This document shows, in pieces, positions 32,099-43,460 of a stretch of 64,000 bases of DNA. The position numbers were made by a program, and so were the translations under genes. Below the pieces are notes generated by a model. It did not search any database. It was not told where the DNA came from and was given only the letters and a program-made list of their open reading frames with translations. Within the stretch, counting starts at the first letter, position 1, and every line of letters begins with the position of its first letter. Source of the DNA: Xylanibacter ruminicola Ga6B6 (GTDB taxonomy: Bacteria > Bacteroidota > Bacteroidia > Bacteroidales > Bacteroidaceae); NCBI RefSeq assembly GCF_000687715.1, contig NZ_JHXD01000005.1, positions 1 through 64,000 on the forward strand, written 5' to 3'.

Positions 32099-35000
32099 AC
32101 TTCTTCTATCTTATTACTGTAAACGTACCACAGGTAGCCTTTGATGTTTTGGTGTCCCATCGACTGCAAAAGGTCCATATAACGACGTACCTGGTCATGG
32201 TATTCTGGGTTTGGATGGCCGAATTTAAAGTCGACCACAATCCACTCGTTGCCATCTGTCATCACACGGTCGGGGCGATGCTCCTTAACCTCGCCATCTT
32301 CAACAGAGAGAATGGTACACTCGTTAAAGAGCGTCCAACGCGACGAGAACCACGAGGCTACACGTGGGTCGGCCAGACGTTTACGCAGCATGGTGGTAAT
32401 CTTCTCGGCAGTCATCTCCTCGTCGTACAGAATACCCTCGAATTGCAAACGCTGCAGGGCTTCTGGAATATCCTTCTCTGTCTGGATGGTAGAGAAGATT
32501 TCGTGCAATACGCTACCAGCTTGGATATAGCGGTGTTGCTGATCCAGTTCGTCGCCCTCGATAAAGTCGCGACTACGATTACTCTGACGGAAGTTTACCT
32601 TACTTTCGAAGTTGCGGATGGCCACATGCACGGCCTCTGACTTCTGCAGGAAGGGGTTCTTGCTGGGTTCTTTTTCTTTCTGCTCAGTCTCGCCAACAGT
32701 GAACGAACCCATCGAGAATACAATCGCTGCGTCATTGTTCTCCATACCCTCCAACTGGGCATCAGGCATATCGCCAGCCACTAAAGGCAGACAGAGTTCT
32801 ATCAAGGCCGAACGTGAGTTCTTAACGCCACGCTTACCAATCACAAACAAACTCTTAGCGGCACGAGTAAAGGCCACGTACAGCAGATTCAGGTTATCAA
32901 CCATGTTCTGCAGGTGCTCGTGCAGGTAATCACCTTCGTAGATGGTGCCTAACATTGCCTTCTGACTATAGTCGATAGGCACAATGGGCAGATCGTTGAA
33001 AGGTGCCTCGTTAGGTTGGCACCAGATGATGTTATCAGTTGTTTTCTCCAATGGCCAGTCGCAGAAGGGGATTATGACGTGGTCGAACTCCAAACCCTTT
33101 GATTTGTGGATAGAGATCAGACGGATACCATTGGTTTCATCGCTCTGGATAGTCTTCTTGCAAAGCGACTCTTCCCATTCAGTCAGGAATGCCTGGATAT
33201 CTGTAGTATTCTCGTTGACATAGTTGGCCAACTGGTCATAGAAGGCACACAGGTAGGCACCTTGCCCCTCTAAGCGGTGTAACTCGAAGATTGTATAAAT
33301 CTTCTCAGCCAGCTCGTAGAGTGGTAAGGTTAATAGCTCATCAAAGTGGGCAATATAAGCCTCGGGCAGGTAGGCATCGAGGTTGGCACCTGCTATCATA
33401 AATTCGTTATCACTCAGTTCCTTGCCCTGAACGGTGCAGAGCCAGGTTTTAACAATGGCTGCCTTGGTAAGTTGGTCGTCGGGTGTTAGCAGAAGTTGCA
33501 GTGCCTGAATCATCAGGCATACAGCACTCGATGCATCTAAGCGGAACGCCTCATCGCTCACAATGCTTACTGAGGGCAGATGCTCCAGAAAATACTGAGC
33601 AATAATGGGTATATGGAAGTTATAGCGCACCAGGATGGCGATATCCTTTTGACTAACGCCTTGGCCGATGAGTTCGCTCACGTTTTCAGTCATGTGTGCC
33701 AGCACCTCTTCCTGGTACTCTTCATTAGGCAACAGTTCTATGGTAATCTTGCCTTCTTGTGGCTTGCTCTCTGGAACCTGCTGGGTTACGTCGGCATAGG
33801 CCTTCTTTAGCTGGTCGCGCTCATCGCAGTTCAACTCCTCGAGTGCTGCATATTCTAAGTTGGCAGCATGGGTAAAGAACTGGTTGTTGAAATCGATGAC
33901 GTTACGCGTAGAACGGTAGTTGGTTGAGAGCGATTTAATCTCCATGAGCATGGCATTAAACTGCTGCTCGATACCATTCAGCAAGCGCCAGTCGCCTGAG
34001 CGCCAGCGATAGATACTCTGTTTTACATCGCCCACAATCAGATTGCTGCCATCGTCATGACTCATGGTTTCTGAAAGCAGCACCTTGAAGTTCTGCCACT
34101 GGATGGTAGAGGTGTCCTGGAACTCATCAATCATCACGTGCTTGAGTTGGGTTCCTATCTTTTCGAAGATAAAAGGCGAGTCGCTGCCATCAATGAGCGA
34201 GTGGAGCAGTTGCTGGGTGTCGCTCAGCAAAAAGCGGTTATCTGTCTCGTTAATCTCGCGTACCTTTTTCTCAATGCTGCTTAGCAGGCGCAGCTGGTTG
34301 AGATGACGCAAGGTGAGATTGGCCGACTGGAATATTTTCCATTGCTTTTCTTGAGCCTCTACAGCACATTTCAGTATCTGTTGCAGCGAAGCCTCAACCA
34401 CATTCAGCACGGCATCGCGCTGTGGGTGGGTCTTGGGGCACCACTTCTCGATATTCTCCAAATGATTATTCACCGTTGCTGTGATAATGCTTGGATCGAA
34501 GGTGCCCTTACGGAGCTTATTGAAGAAACTGGCAATACCTCGCTGCTTACTCGACAGATCGTCTGCACTCAAGCCTTCTCCTTCGAGGGTGTCGAAGAAC
34601 GATTCGCCAATCTCTTTCATATAGCCCTCGGCTGCCTTCTTCAGCTCGCGCAGGGTGGTGGTATAGTTCTCGAAGAATCCTTCCTCGCCCATCTTCTGTT
34701 CGAGGGTGAGGCTCACCTCTTTATAATAGTCCTTAAAGATGTTCTGACCAAACTTCTTAATCTGTGCAATCACGTTCCATGACTTGTCATCAGAGATATT
34801 CTCCATGATGTACTTCAGAATCCATTGCAGCATCACATCTGTTGTAGTCAGATCTTCAATCAGCTGGTCGACAGCCAACTCTTCCACCTGATAATCGTTC
34901 AATCCAATACGCAGGTTGGTGGTCAGGTCGAGTTCGCGTGCCATATTGCGTAGCACACTCTGAAAGAACGTGTCGATGGTCTCCACACGGAAATAGTTGT

Positions 35001-35316
35001 AGTTGTGGGTCAGGTTATTAAGTGCCAACCCGGCTCGCTCGCTGATGACCTCTGGCTTAAGACCAGTCTTTGTTTGAATGTTCTGCAGATAGTTGTCTGA
35101 TTCCGGCAACTGTTTCCAGATGCCATACAGCTGACTGAGAATACGCATCTTCATCTCCTCGGTAGCCTTGTTGGTAAAGGTTACTGCCAGGATGTTGCGA
35201 TAGCTCTGCGGATTCTCTACCAGCAGACGGATATATTCGGTGGCCAGGGTGAAAGTCTTACCACTTCCAGCACTGGCTTTATATACGGTGAGTGATTTCT
35301 GTGTTTCGTTTACCAT
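32095..35316 (-). CDS. AddA-like UvrD-family helicase-nuclease
   Basis: The 1073-residue SF1A helicase shows Walker A ASAGSGKTFT near the N-terminus (about 15-24), VTFTNKATEEMK, the Walker B VMIDEFQDTST (about 392-402), IYRWRSGDWR, LISIHKSKGLEFDHV and LLYVAFTRAA. A C-terminal PD-(D/E)XK nuclease contains WIVVDFKFGHP. It is the helicase-nuclease partner of the AddB-like protein in recombination repair. It overlaps the DUF5686 gene by 7 nt upstream. It lies in a run beginning at uxaB or uvrA. Confidence 0.9.
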   Translation of the reverse strand: MVNETQKSLTVYKASAGSGKTFTLATEYIRLLVENPQSYRNILAVTFTNKATEEMKMRILSQLYGIWKQLPESDNYLQNIQTKTGLKPEVISERAGLALNNLTHNYNYFRVETIDTFFQSVLRNMARELDLTTNLRIGLNDYQVEELAVDQLIEDLTTTDVMLQWILKYIMENISDDKSWNVIAQIKKFGQNIFKDYYKEVSLTLEQKMGEEGFFENYTTTLRELKKAAEGYMKEIGESFFDTLEGEGLSADDLSSKQRGIASFFNKLRKGTFDPSIITATVNNHLENIEKWCPKTHPQRDAVLNVVEASLQQILKCAVEAQEKQWKIFQSANLTLRHLNQLRLLSSIEKKVREINETDNRFLLSDTQQLLHSLIDGSDSPFIFEKIGTQLKHVMIDEFQDTSTIQWQNFKVLLSETMSHDDGSNLIVGDVKQSIYRWRSGDWRLLNGIEQQFNAMLMEIKSLSTNYRSTRNVIDFNNQFFTHAANLEYAALEELNCDERDQLKKAYADVTQQVPESKPQEGKITIELLPNEEYQEEVLAHMTENVSELIGQGVSQKDIAILVRYNFHIPIIAQYFLEHLPSVSIVSDEAFRLDASSAVCLMIQALQLLLTPDDQLTKAAIVKTWLCTVQGKELSDNEFMIAGANLDAYLPEAYIAHFDELLTLPLYELAEKIYTIFELHRLEGQGAYLCAFYDQLANYVNENTTDIQAFLTEWEESLCKKTIQSDETNGIRLISIHKSKGLEFDHVIIPFCDWPLEKTTDNIIWCQPNEAPFNDLPIVPIDYSQKAMLGTIYEGDYLHEHLQNMVDNLNLLYVAFTRAAKSLFVIGKRGVKNSRSALIELCLPLVAGDMPDAQLEGMENNDAAIVFSMGSFTVGETEQKEKEPSKNPFLQKSEAVHVAIRNFESKVNFRQSNRSRDFIEGDELDQQHRYIQAGSVLHEIFSTIQTEKDIPEALQRLQFEGILYDEEMTAEKITTMLRKRLADPRVASWFSSRWTLFNECTILSVEDGEVKEHRPDRVMTDGNEWIVVDFKFGHPNPEYHDQVRRYMDLLQSMGHQNIKGYLWYVYSNKIEEV

Positions 35317-37343
35317 CTTCTGAATAGTTCAAATTCCACCTCTACACCAATACGATCGAAGTGGGTGTTACGGAAACTGGCAAAGGCACCAACCGAGATA
35401 TACCTGTTGGTAAAGCCATAGCCTAATTCGTAGTAGGGGCGCGAATCCTGTAGTAATACGCCGCTCAGATAGAAGCGCTCTTTCTCAATATATTTTCCCA
35501 AGTAGGGAATCCATGTGGCCACCAACATGGGTGATTCGTACGACACGTTACCACGCAGATAATAATCTGACAGGTTGTACACACGACTGCGTAGCAGTTG
35601 GAAGTTTCCGCTCCAGTCGTCGTCCCATCCTTCGGGCAGATTCTCGTCGCGGAAGTTAGCGAAGTCCACAAACAGGTTGTCCTTCTTGTTGGTATAGAAA
35701 CCTGCACCAGCGCGCATGTTAAGCAATCGCAAGCCCGGAATCTTCTTCTTCCACTGGGCATCAAACTCCCAACGCTCGTATTCCAAATCCGACTTGTTAA
35801 CACCCTTCACGCCTCGCTCGTAATCTACCGAGAGAACGGGGCCACGATTCAGCCAAGGCGAGAACTTCAGGCCGATGCTTGGTGCAAAGCTTCGATATTC
35901 TGTTGGCATGTCGTAACACTTCATCAACTCTTTGTTAACAGCCGAACGGCGATGGTATATGAAACCTGTTTCGATATCCAACCAGTCGAACACCATGATA
36001 TTGTTGATGATGCTGAAATGCTGGTCCTTGAACTTGTCCATATCCGTATTATCGAAGTTGATGGTGTCCTGATGGGCAGCATTAATCACATCCATTACCG
36101 TAGATGTACTGATACGGTTGCCATTACCAAACACAACCTCGGTATATCCGTTACGTTTTGGGTTGTACGTCATACGGAGTGGTGCCGTAAAGTAGAACTG
36201 GTGCTCCTTGAAGGTGTAACCAAACGTGGGGTTGAGCGTTAGATAACGGTGAGCCGAGAAGTTGTACTGCGAACGGAAGCGCATCTTATAACGCACACCA
36301 CGGGAATGACTGTAACTTACGTACATCGGGTTGATGATAGGCGACATACTGAAGTTGGCTTCCTCCGATTCTGCCTTGATAGGTGTAACCAGGTTCTCGC
36401 CAATGGTGTCCCAGAAAATCTTCTTCCAGAGTCGCTGTTTCTTGGGCAGCGTGTCTTGTGCCATCGAGTCCTGACGGTTTTTCTGATCGTAGGTCTCGTA
36501 TATCTGCTTGTCGGTTTCTGTAAGTGGTATGGGACGAACCTCATCCATCAGATCCCTGCTATCCATCCTTTCTACAGAATCGGGTAGCGTCTTGTCGCAG
36601 TTATAGTTGGCATCGAACAGAGCCGAAATCCTGTTGCCCATGAACCGGAACGTAGCTGCTGTGGTGCATTTGGCAGGCATGATAGAGCGCCCGCCTTCTT
36701 CGCCTTGCGTAATCTCTGTGCGGAAGGTGAGCATATCATACTCGCCATTCAGCAGTGTTCGGATAATACGCCCGGTGTTGGTGTCAACGATGGCATAACC
36801 ATTCAGCAACTGCGTGTTGTATATCTTCGGACGGAATTCCAGACGAGTGGTGCCGTCGTGCTGAAGCTTCTGGGTAAAACGGTAATACCTGCGATTGCAT
36901 TTGTTGAAGGGTGAGAGCATGTGCCCATCGTACAAGTCGATATCGTAGATGTTGGGCGTCATGTAGTCGAGCAGGGTAGGGAGTGCCTTACGGTTACGAC
37001 GGATGGTGCCTGATAGCAACTGGTTGGTGATGTCGTAATCGTGCGCATTTGCAAATACTACTTTGCTGTACGACTCACGGATATAATCTCTCTCATCCTT
37101 GGCCATCACATACATCGAGGGGATGAGCCACAGTATGGCATTGCGCTTATCCACATGGTATCGGAACTTGGCGTACACCTGATCCTCGAGGCTGTCGATG
37201 GCTGCTGTATTGGCCTGCTGGTAATTGTAGATACGATTCAAGATATTCAGCGAATCACGTTTGTTGCTCGCTGATACACTCATGACCATACTCGTAAGTA
37301 TGGCGGCCAGTAGTGTTTTGGTGAATAGTTGATCGTATCTCAA
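35310..37343 (-). CDS. DUF5686 outer-membrane protein
   Basis: A 677-residue exported protein. The signal peptide (TLLAAILTSMVMSVSA) is followed by a helical N-terminal part (YRQ-like DSLNILNRIYNYQQANTAA) and a long beta-rich region with many alternating aromatic strands. It ends in EVEFELFRRW, the terminal aromatic usual for outer-membrane barrels. This matches the DUF5686 family, often with a CarboxypepD_reg-like domain, which is not evident here. Function is not known. Its place between uvrA and addA is likely operon clustering rather than a DNA-repair role. Confidence 0.8.
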   Translation of the reverse strand: MRYDQLFTKTLLAAILTSMVMSVSASNKRDSLNILNRIYNYQQANTAAIDSLEDQVYAKFRYHVDKRNAILWLIPSMYVMAKDERDYIRESYSKVVFANAHDYDITNQLLSGTIRRNRKALPTLLDYMTPNIYDIDLYDGHMLSPFNKCNRRYYRFTQKLQHDGTTRLEFRPKIYNTQLLNGYAIVDTNTGRIIRTLLNGEYDMLTFRTEITQGEEGGRSIMPAKCTTAATFRFMGNRISALFDANYNCDKTLPDSVERMDSRDLMDEVRPIPLTETDKQIYETYDQKNRQDSMAQDTLPKKQRLWKKIFWDTIGENLVTPIKAESEEANFSMSPIINPMYVSYSHSRGVRYKMRFRSQYNFSAHRYLTLNPTFGYTFKEHQFYFTAPLRMTYNPKRNGYTEVVFGNGNRISTSTVMDVINAAHQDTINFDNTDMDKFKDQHFSIINNIMVFDWLDIETGFIYHRRSAVNKELMKCYDMPTEYRSFAPSIGLKFSPWLNRGPVLSVDYERGVKGVNKSDLEYERWEFDAQWKKKIPGLRLLNMRAGAGFYTNKKDNLFVDFANFRDENLPEGWDDDWSGNFQLLRSRVYNLSDYYLRGNVSYESPMLVATWIPYLGKYIEKERFYLSGVLLQDSRPYYELGYGFTNRYISVGAFASFRNTHFDRIGVEVEFELFRRW

Positions 37344-37358
37344 AGTTGTTACTCTTTT

Positions 37359-40154
37359 TTATTCCAGTTTTTCTTTCAGGTATTTACCTGTCAGACTCTC
37401 TTTGCATGTCACCACTTGTTCGGGCGTTCCTGCTATCACTAGGTTACCACCCTTATCGCCGCCATCTGGTCCTAAGTCTATCACATGGTCGGCACATTTG
37501 ATGACCTCCATGTTGTGCTCAATAATCAGAATGGTATGGCCTCGTGCTATCAGGGCCTCGAAGGCTTTCAGCAGGCGCTGTATATCGTGGAAATGCAGAC
37601 CAGTGGTAGGCTCGTCGAAGATAAAGAGCGTGGGCTCCTGTTTCTCCTGTCCGATAAAGTAGGCCAGTTTTACACGCTGGTTCTCACCACCAGAGAGCGA
37701 CGATGAGTTCTGGCCCAGTTTGATGTAGCCTAAGCCCACATCCTCGAGCGTCTTCAAACGCTTAACGATGACGTTCTCGCCACCCTCTTCAAAGAATGTG
37801 ATGGCCTCTGAGATAGTCATATTCAGTACATCATCAACACTCTTGCCACGATAGTTTACATCCAAAATCTCTTTCTTAAAGCGATGACCATGACACGCCT
37901 CGCACTCCAGTACTAAGTCGGCCATAAACTGCATCTCTACCGTGATGGTACCTGCACCCTTACACTCCTCGCAACGTCCACCATCGGTATTGAACGAGAA
38001 GTATTGTGGCGTAAAGCCCATTTGTTTGGCCAGTGGTTGCTGGGCATACAGCTCGCGAATAGCATCGTAAGCCTTTACATATGTAGCAGGGTTAGAGCGT
38101 GTACTCTTGCCTATGGGGTTCTGATCTACAAACTCAATATGCTTGATAGCCTCTAAGTCACCATCCAGTCCCAGGTATTCGCCTGGTGCGTCGCAAGCCT
38201 CGCCAATGCGTCGTCGCATGGCAGGATACAAGATGCCTTTGATGAGGCTCGACTTTCCTGAGCCTGATACGCCTGTTACCACAGTCATCACGTTAAGAGG
38301 TATCTTTACATCGATACCTTTCAGGTTGTTCATACGAGCACCTTTGATGGTGATGAATCTGTTCCAAGGACGACGCGATGGGGGCACAGGAATCTCTTCC
38401 TGGTGCAACAGGTATTTTACTGTGTAGCTCTTTGGCCACTTGGTGAGCGAGGCTTTGTTTACCTCTTTGGCATCGCCATCAAACACAACCTCACCACCCA
38501 GGCGTCCTGCATCAGGACCAATATCTATCAGGTGATCGGCAGCACGCATGATATCCTCGTCGTGCTCTACTACAACCACCGTATTTCCTAACGATTGCAG
38601 CTCCTTCAGTACGTGAATCAAACGGTCGGTATCTCTCGAGTGCAAGCCAATACTGGGCTCGTCGAGGATATACAATGAGCCAACCAGCGAACTACCCAGC
38701 GATGTACACAGGTTGATACGCTGACTCTCACCACCCGAGAGCGAGTTAGACAGACGGTTGAGGGTAAGGTAACCCAGCCCCACATCAAGCAGGAATTGCA
38801 GGCGACTCTTGATTTCTGTTAACAGACGCTTTCCAATCTCGGCATCGTGCTGGTCGAGCTCCAAGCGCTCAAACCACTCCTTTACCTTTACTACCGGCAT
38901 TTGCACCAGGTCGGTAATGCTGCGTCCGCCAATCTTCACGTAATCGGCCTCGGGCTTTAAACGTGTGCCATGACACTTGGGACAAGTGGTCTTGCCACGG
39001 TAGCGTGCCAGCATCACACGGTATTGTATTTTGTACTGATTCTCCTGAACCATCTCGAAGAAGGCATCGATACATGGACGTTCCTTCTTGCCTTTATCCG
39101 AGGGTAGTCCGTGCCACAGCCAATCCTTCTGTTTCTGAGTCAGGTTCATGTATGGCTCAAAGATGGGGAAATCATCCTTGGCCGCGTGGCGGCAGAACCA
39201 GTCGAGCCACTCTTTCATTTTCTCGCCATGCCAACAAACCACACAACCATCGTAAACAGACAGGGTGGTGTTGGGGATGACTAATTTCTCGTCGATACCA
39301 ACAATACGTCCAAAGCCCTGACACTCAGGACAGGCACCTGCTGGCGAGTTGAACGAGAACATCTGGTCGGTAGGCTCTTCAAAGGTCATACCATCAGCCT
39401 CGAACTTCATCGAGAAATCGTAGAAGATGGTAGGTGGGAATAGCAAGCGCAACTCACCATGACCTTCGTAGAAAGCAGTCTCGGCTGAGTCGACCAAACG
39501 GGCAATCACATCCTTGGTGTCGTCCACACTCATGCGGTCGATGACCAGATATATATTCTCGTCGTCGAACTTACCAGCTGCCAGATAATCATCTATTCGT
39601 TGGAAATCATTGTTTACGTAGATGCGGGCATAACCTTCCAACTGGTAGGTCTTAAGCTGTTGCTCCATCGATCGCCCTTCGCGCAGATGGATGGGGGCCA
39701 TCACTACGAATCGGGTGCCTTTCGAGAACTCCAGCATCTTCTGTACCACATCCTCGGTAGAGTGCTTCTTCACCTCGCAACCACTGATGGGCGAATAGGT
39801 ATGACCTATGCGGGCAAACAGCAGGCGTAGATACTCGTAAATTTCTGTGCTGGTGCCCACAGTGCTTCGTGGATTCCTTGATATAACCTTCTGCTCGATA
39901 GCGATGGCAGGCGGTATGCCGCGGATGAAATCACACTCAGGTTTGTTCATTCTTCCAAGGAACTGTCGGGCATAGCTCGACAAACTCTCTACATAACGGC
40001 GTTGGCCTTCGGCATACAATGTGTCGAAGGCCAAAGATGATTTGCCGGAGCCACTGACTCCGGCAATCACAACAAATTGGTTTCGGGGAATTTTTACGTC
40101 AATATTCTTGAGATTATTAACGCGTGCCCCTTTTATCTCTATTGAATCACTCAT
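37359..40154 (-). CDS. uvrA: UvrABC excinuclease subunit A
   Basis: The damage-recognition ATPase of nucleotide excision repair. Two ABC modules are seen, each with [10 protein letters not shown] (about 33-42 and about 636-645) and an LSGGE signature ([22 protein letters not shown]). Zinc-finger cysteines lie at [16 protein letters not shown] and CEECKGAG...[24 protein letters not shown] is the usual UvrA block. At 931 residues it is full length. It starts 6 nt after uxaB and is followed 15 nt later by the DUF5686 gene. Confidence 0.95.
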   Translation of the reverse strand: MSDSIEIKGARVNNLKNIDVKIPRNQFVVIAGVSGSGKSSLAFDTLYAEGQRRYVESLSSYARQFLGRMNKPECDFIRGIPPAIAIEQKVISRNPRSTVGTSTEIYEYLRLLFARIGHTYSPISGCEVKKHSTEDVVQKMLEFSKGTRFVVMAPIHLREGRSMEQQLKTYQLEGYARIYVNNDFQRIDDYLAAGKFDDENIYLVIDRMSVDDTKDVIARLVDSAETAFYEGHGELRLLFPPTIFYDFSMKFEADGMTFEEPTDQMFSFNSPAGACPECQGFGRIVGIDEKLVIPNTTLSVYDGCVVCWHGEKMKEWLDWFCRHAAKDDFPIFEPYMNLTQKQKDWLWHGLPSDKGKKERPCIDAFFEMVQENQYKIQYRVMLARYRGKTTCPKCHGTRLKPEADYVKIGGRSITDLVQMPVVKVKEWFERLELDQHDAEIGKRLLTEIKSRLQFLLDVGLGYLTLNRLSNSLSGGESQRINLCTSLGSSLVGSLYILDEPSIGLHSRDTDRLIHVLKELQSLGNTVVVVEHDEDIMRAADHLIDIGPDAGRLGGEVVFDGDAKEVNKASLTKWPKSYTVKYLLHQEEIPVPPSRRPWNRFITIKGARMNNLKGIDVKIPLNVMTVVTGVSGSGKSSLIKGILYPAMRRRIGEACDAPGEYLGLDGDLEAIKHIEFVDQNPIGKSTRSNPATYVKAYDAIRELYAQQPLAKQMGFTPQYFSFNTDGGRCEECKGAGTITVEMQFMADLVLECEACHGHRFKKEILDVNYRGKSVDDVLNMTISEAITFFEEGGENVIVKRLKTLEDVGLGYIKLGQNSSSLSGGENQRVKLAYFIGQEKQEPTLFIFDEPTTGLHFHDIQRLLKAFEALIARGHTILIIEHNMEVIKCADHVIDLGPDGGDKGGNLVIAGTPEQVVTCKESLTGKYLKEKLE

Positions 40155-40160
40155 TCATTA

Positions 40161-41600
40161 TTAAAGAATACTCTTAACGGCCTCGAGCATGCCTACACTC
40201 TTAATGAGGTCGAGATCCTGCTTCACCATAGCATTCAGACCAGGAATCTTGTTCAGATCCTCCTGCCAGATGAACTCGGCGCCCAGTACACCATCGGTAA
40301 CCTTCTGTGTGTCGCCTGTTGCCCAGAGCTCCTTCAGCAGGTCCATAATCTTCTGGTCGTCGTTTGGTACAATCTCAACGCCATCCTCGCGCTTACCACC
40401 CTTATAGTAGGTGATGATAGCAGCCAGACCGAATACCAATCCCTTAGGCAGCTCGCCCTTACGCTCCAGGAATGTCTTTACACCGGGCAGGTCGCGAGCC
40501 TGGAACTTGGGGAATGAGTTCAGCATGATGCTGGTTACCTGGTGGTCAACGTATGGGTTGTCGAAACGCTCCAGCACGTCGCCAGCAAACTTCTCGAGCT
40601 CGTCCATAGGCAGGTCGAGTGTCTGCATCAGCTCTTCAAACTGAACTTTGTGGATATATTTGCTGATTACCTCGTGGTTGCAGGCATCGCGTACGATGTT
40701 AACACCACTCAGGAATGCTACAGGGCTCAATACGGTGTGAGGGCCATTCAGCAGGGTAACTTTACGCTTGTGGTAGGGTTCCTCTGATGGTACGAAGAGT
40801 ACGTGCAAGCCAGCCTTATCAGCGGGGAACTCCTCGGCAACCTCTTTAGGTGCCTCGATTACCCACAGGTGGAAGTTCTCGGCCTGTACTACCAGGTTGT
40901 CGCGATACGAAATCTTCTCCTGAATCTCAGCAATCTCCTTGCGTGGGAAGCCTGGTACGATACGGTCAACGAGGGTAGCATATACGCCACAAGCCTCCTC
41001 AAACCACTGCTTAAAGTCGTCGCCAAGGTTCCACAGCTCGATATACTTATAGATGCAATCCTTGAGTACGTGGCCGTTCAGGAAAATCAGCTCGCAGGGG
41101 AAGATAATCAGTCCCTTGGTCTTGTCGCCGTTGAAAGTCTGATAACGACGGTACAACAGCTGAACCAGCTTACCTGGGTAGCTGCTTGCAGGTGCATCTT
41201 CGAGTTTGCATGAGGGATCGAAAGCAATACCAGCCTCGGTAGTGTTCGAGATAACGAAACGAATCTCAGGCTGATCGGCCAGAGCCATGAAAGCGGCATT
41301 CTGGGTATATGGGTTCAAAGCACGACTAATCACATCAATACGCTCCAGGGTGTTAACGGGCTTGCCGTTCTCGCGACCCTGCAGATTTACATGGTACAGA
41401 CAGTCCTGAGCATTCAGCCAGTCAACCATACCTTTCTCGATAGGCTGAACAACAACAACCGAACCGTTGAAGTCAGTCTTCTGGTCCATGTTCCAGATAA
41501 TCCAATCAACAAATGCACGGAGGAAGTTTCCTTCGCCAAACTGAATAACCTTTTCAGGCATAACGCTCTTAGGAGCAAACTGTTTGTTTAGTGGTTTCAT
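40161..41600 (-). CDS. uxaB: Tagaturonate reductase (altronate oxidoreductase)
   Basis: The enzyme reduces tagaturonate to altronate with NADH in galacturonate breakdown. Of the mannitol-dehydrogenase/UxaB family, it opens with [20 protein letters not shown], the GEGNFLRAF nucleotide-binding segment, and contains [20 protein letters not shown] and [16 protein letters not shown]. At 479 residues it is normal size. No other uronate genes are in the window. It heads a minus-strand run with DNA-repair genes (uvrA and AddAB-like), an odd partnership that may be simple operon packing. Confidence 0.9.
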   Translation of the reverse strand: MKPLNKQFAPKSVMPEKVIQFGEGNFLRAFVDWIIWNMDQKTDFNGSVVVVQPIEKGMVDWLNAQDCLYHVNLQGRENGKPVNTLERIDVISRALNPYTQNAAFMALADQPEIRFVISNTTEAGIAFDPSCKLEDAPASSYPGKLVQLLYRRYQTFNGDKTKGLIIFPCELIFLNGHVLKDCIYKYIELWNLGDDFKQWFEEACGVYATLVDRIVPGFPRKEIAEIQEKISYRDNLVVQAENFHLWVIEAPKEVAEEFPADKAGLHVLFVPSEEPYHKRKVTLLNGPHTVLSPVAFLSGVNIVRDACNHEVISKYIHKVQFEELMQTLDLPMDELEKFAGDVLERFDNPYVDHQVTSIMLNSFPKFQARDLPGVKTFLERKGELPKGLVFGLAAIITYYKGGKREDGVEIVPNDDQKIMDLLKELWATGDTQKVTDGVLGAEFIWQEDLNKIPGLNAMVKQDLDLIKSVGMLEAVKSIL

Positions 41601-41637
41601 TTCTAAATATTGTTTTAATTGTTATTATTTGCGAGTG

Positions 41638-41645
41638 CAAAGATA
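41638..41645 (-). promoter_or_regulatory. -7 box of the uxaB-uvrA-addAB run
   Basis: Minus-strand TATCTTTG, 37 nt before the uxaB start. Confidence 0.6.
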
Positions 41646-41712
41646 GGCGAATTTTGCGATACTTCCAAATTTGAGGTTACTAAATTCCTAAAAAACCACG
41701 AAAACCTTTGCG

Positions 41713-42306
41713 CTAAATTTTGTTGATGTCAACATAGCCATGCATCACGGCATAGATAGTAAGCGCCGAAACACTCTTCATGCCCAGTTTGTCCATGATG
41801 TTTTTGCGATGGGTAATCACCGTTGCCAAGCCGATATTCAGCTTGTCGGCAATTTCCTTATTGATATATCCCTGTACAATCAGCGACATCACTTCGATTT
41901 CGCGATCCGACAGGATCTTCTGACTCAAGATAGCTGGCATAGGTGGCAGATGCTCGCCTTTGCCATGAGCGTGCTGCTCCAGCATCAGTAACGAGCGTAC
42001 CAACTCGGGTTCGGGCACGTTTACACACAGACATTTAAAATCTGACAGCTGCGACATGGTGTCGAGCGACAGCGTGAGCACGATAGTTTTGCGCTTATGC
42101 TCTGTAAAGAATGCCATGTTCTCCACTACTACCGACATGGCTGTGAAGTAGTGGAAATAACTCTCGGGTTCGTTGGCTTCAAGCTCTGATAACGATCCGA
42201 ATGTGTCAACCGTCATGATGGGCATGACGTTCTGAAGGATAGCCTTCAACCCCAACGCCGAGAGGGTATTGGGGTCGATGATAGCTATCTTGGGTCTATT
42301 GTTCAT
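41713..42306 (-). CDS. LuxR-family regulator with pseudo-receiver domain
   Basis: The C-terminus (about 131-190) is a LuxR-type HTH with LSDREIEVMSLIVQGYINKE and the recognition region ATVITHRKNIMDKLG. The N-terminal half looks like a receiver (AIIDPNTLSALGLKAIL) but the expected phosphorylated Asp after the third strand is missing (FTAMSVVVEN), and no Lys follows at the later position. It is probably a phosphorylation-independent regulator. It is the last gene of the decarboxylase operon, overlapping oadB by 4 nt (ATGA), so it likely tracks the operon's expression. Confidence 0.82.
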   Translation of the reverse strand: MNNRPKIAIIDPNTLSALGLKAILQNVMPIMTVDTFGSLSELEANEPESYFHYFTAMSVVVENMAFFTEHKRKTIVLTLSLDTMSQLSDFKCLCVNVPEPELVRSLLMLEQHAHGKGEHLPPMPAILSQKILSDREIEVMSLIVQGYINKEIADKLNIGLATVITHRKNIMDKLGMKSVSALTIYAVMHGYVDINKI

Positions 42307-43460
42307 GATAAGAATCCTAATAATGCACCAGCGGCTACAGCCGAACCAATCACACCAGCTACGTTAGGACCCATGGCATGCATGAGCAGGAAGTTGTGAC
42401 GGTCGTACTCCAGACCGAGGTTGTTAGATATACGTGCTGCCATTGGTACGGCACTTACGCCTGCGTTACCAATCAGCGGGTTCAGTTTCTTGCCTTCGGG
42501 CAGGAACATGTTCATCAGCTTAACAAAGCAAACACCCGATGCGGTGGCAATCATAAAGGCCATAGCACCAAGGGCAAAAATCTTGATGGTGTTGAAGGTG
42601 AGGAACTCGCTGGCCTGTGTTGAGCAACCAACGGTTAAACCTAACAGCATTACAACGATATCGTTGAGTGCGGCACCAGCAGTCTTTGCCAAACGGGTGG
42701 TCTTGCCACTCTCCTTCAGCAGGTTACCAAAGAACAGCATACCCAGCAAGGGCAGGCCCGATGGTACGATAAAGGTAGTGAGCAGCAGACCGATGATGGG
42801 GAACAGAATGCGCTCTGTCTGTGATACCTCGCGACCTGGTTTCATCTTGATAACGCGCTCCTTATCGGTGGTAAGCAGGCGCATGATGAATGGCTGGATA
42901 ACAGGTACCAATGCCATGTAGCTATAGGCACAAACGGCGATGGCTCCCATCAGGTTTGGCGACAGTTTAGAGCTGAGGAAGATGGCGGTAGGACCATCGG
43001 CACCACCGATGATGGCGATACCAGCAGCCTGCGAGGGCTCGAATCCCATAGCCAGGGCCACCATATAGGCGCCAAAAATACCAAACTGTGCAGCAGCACC
43101 AATCAGCATTAACTTGGGGTTAGCCAACAGGGCTGTAAAGTCGGTCATGGCACCAATGCCCAGGAAGATAAGTGGTGGATACCAGCCCTGGCGCACACCT
43201 TGGTAAAAGATGTTAAGCACAGAGTTATCCTCGTAAAGTCCTATCTCAAGTCCTGCATCAGCGCGAAAGGGGATATTGCCAAGAATGATGCCCAGTCCGA
43301 TGGGGACGAGCAGCAGTGGCTCAAAGTCTTTTTTGATGGCAAGCCAGATAAAGAAGGCTCCCACAGCAATCATGATCAGGTTTCCTACCGTAGCATTGGC
43401 AAAGGCCGTGTAGGTAAGGAACTCATGAAAGTTTTGTATGATAAACTGTCCTAAATCCAT
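42303..43460 (-). CDS. Na+-translocating decarboxylase beta subunit (OadB/MmdB family)
   Basis: The integral-membrane subunit decarboxylates the carboxybiotin and pumps Na+ outward. The start at 43460 (MDLGQFIIQNFHEFL) is used; a TTG at 43469 is less likely. Family hallmarks are AIIGGADGPTAIFLSSKLSP, MALVPVIQPFIMRLLTT, AGAALNDIVVMLLGLTVGCS and NAGVSAVPMAARI. The length of 386 aa is normal. It follows the biotin-carrier gene, with a 30-nt gap carrying an 11-bp direct repeat. Methylmalonyl-CoA is the likely substrate given mutAB close by; oxaloacetate is an alternative. Confidence 0.88.
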   Translation of the reverse strand: MDLGQFIIQNFHEFLTYTAFANATVGNLIMIAVGAFFIWLAIKKDFEPLLLVPIGLGIILGNIPFRADAGLEIGLYEDNSVLNIFYQGVRQGWYPPLIFLGIGAMTDFTALLANPKLMLIGAAAQFGIFGAYMVALAMGFEPSQAAGIAIIGGADGPTAIFLSSKLSPNLMGAIAVCAYSYMALVPVIQPFIMRLLTTDKERVIKMKPGREVSQTERILFPIIGLLLTTFIVPSGLPLLGMLFFGNLLKESGKTTRLAKTAGAALNDIVVMLLGLTVGCSTQASEFLTFNTIKIFALGAMAFMIATASGVCFVKLMNMFLPEGKKLNPLIGNAGVSAVPMAARISNNLGLEYDRHNFLLMHAMGPNVAGVIGSAVAAGALLGFLS

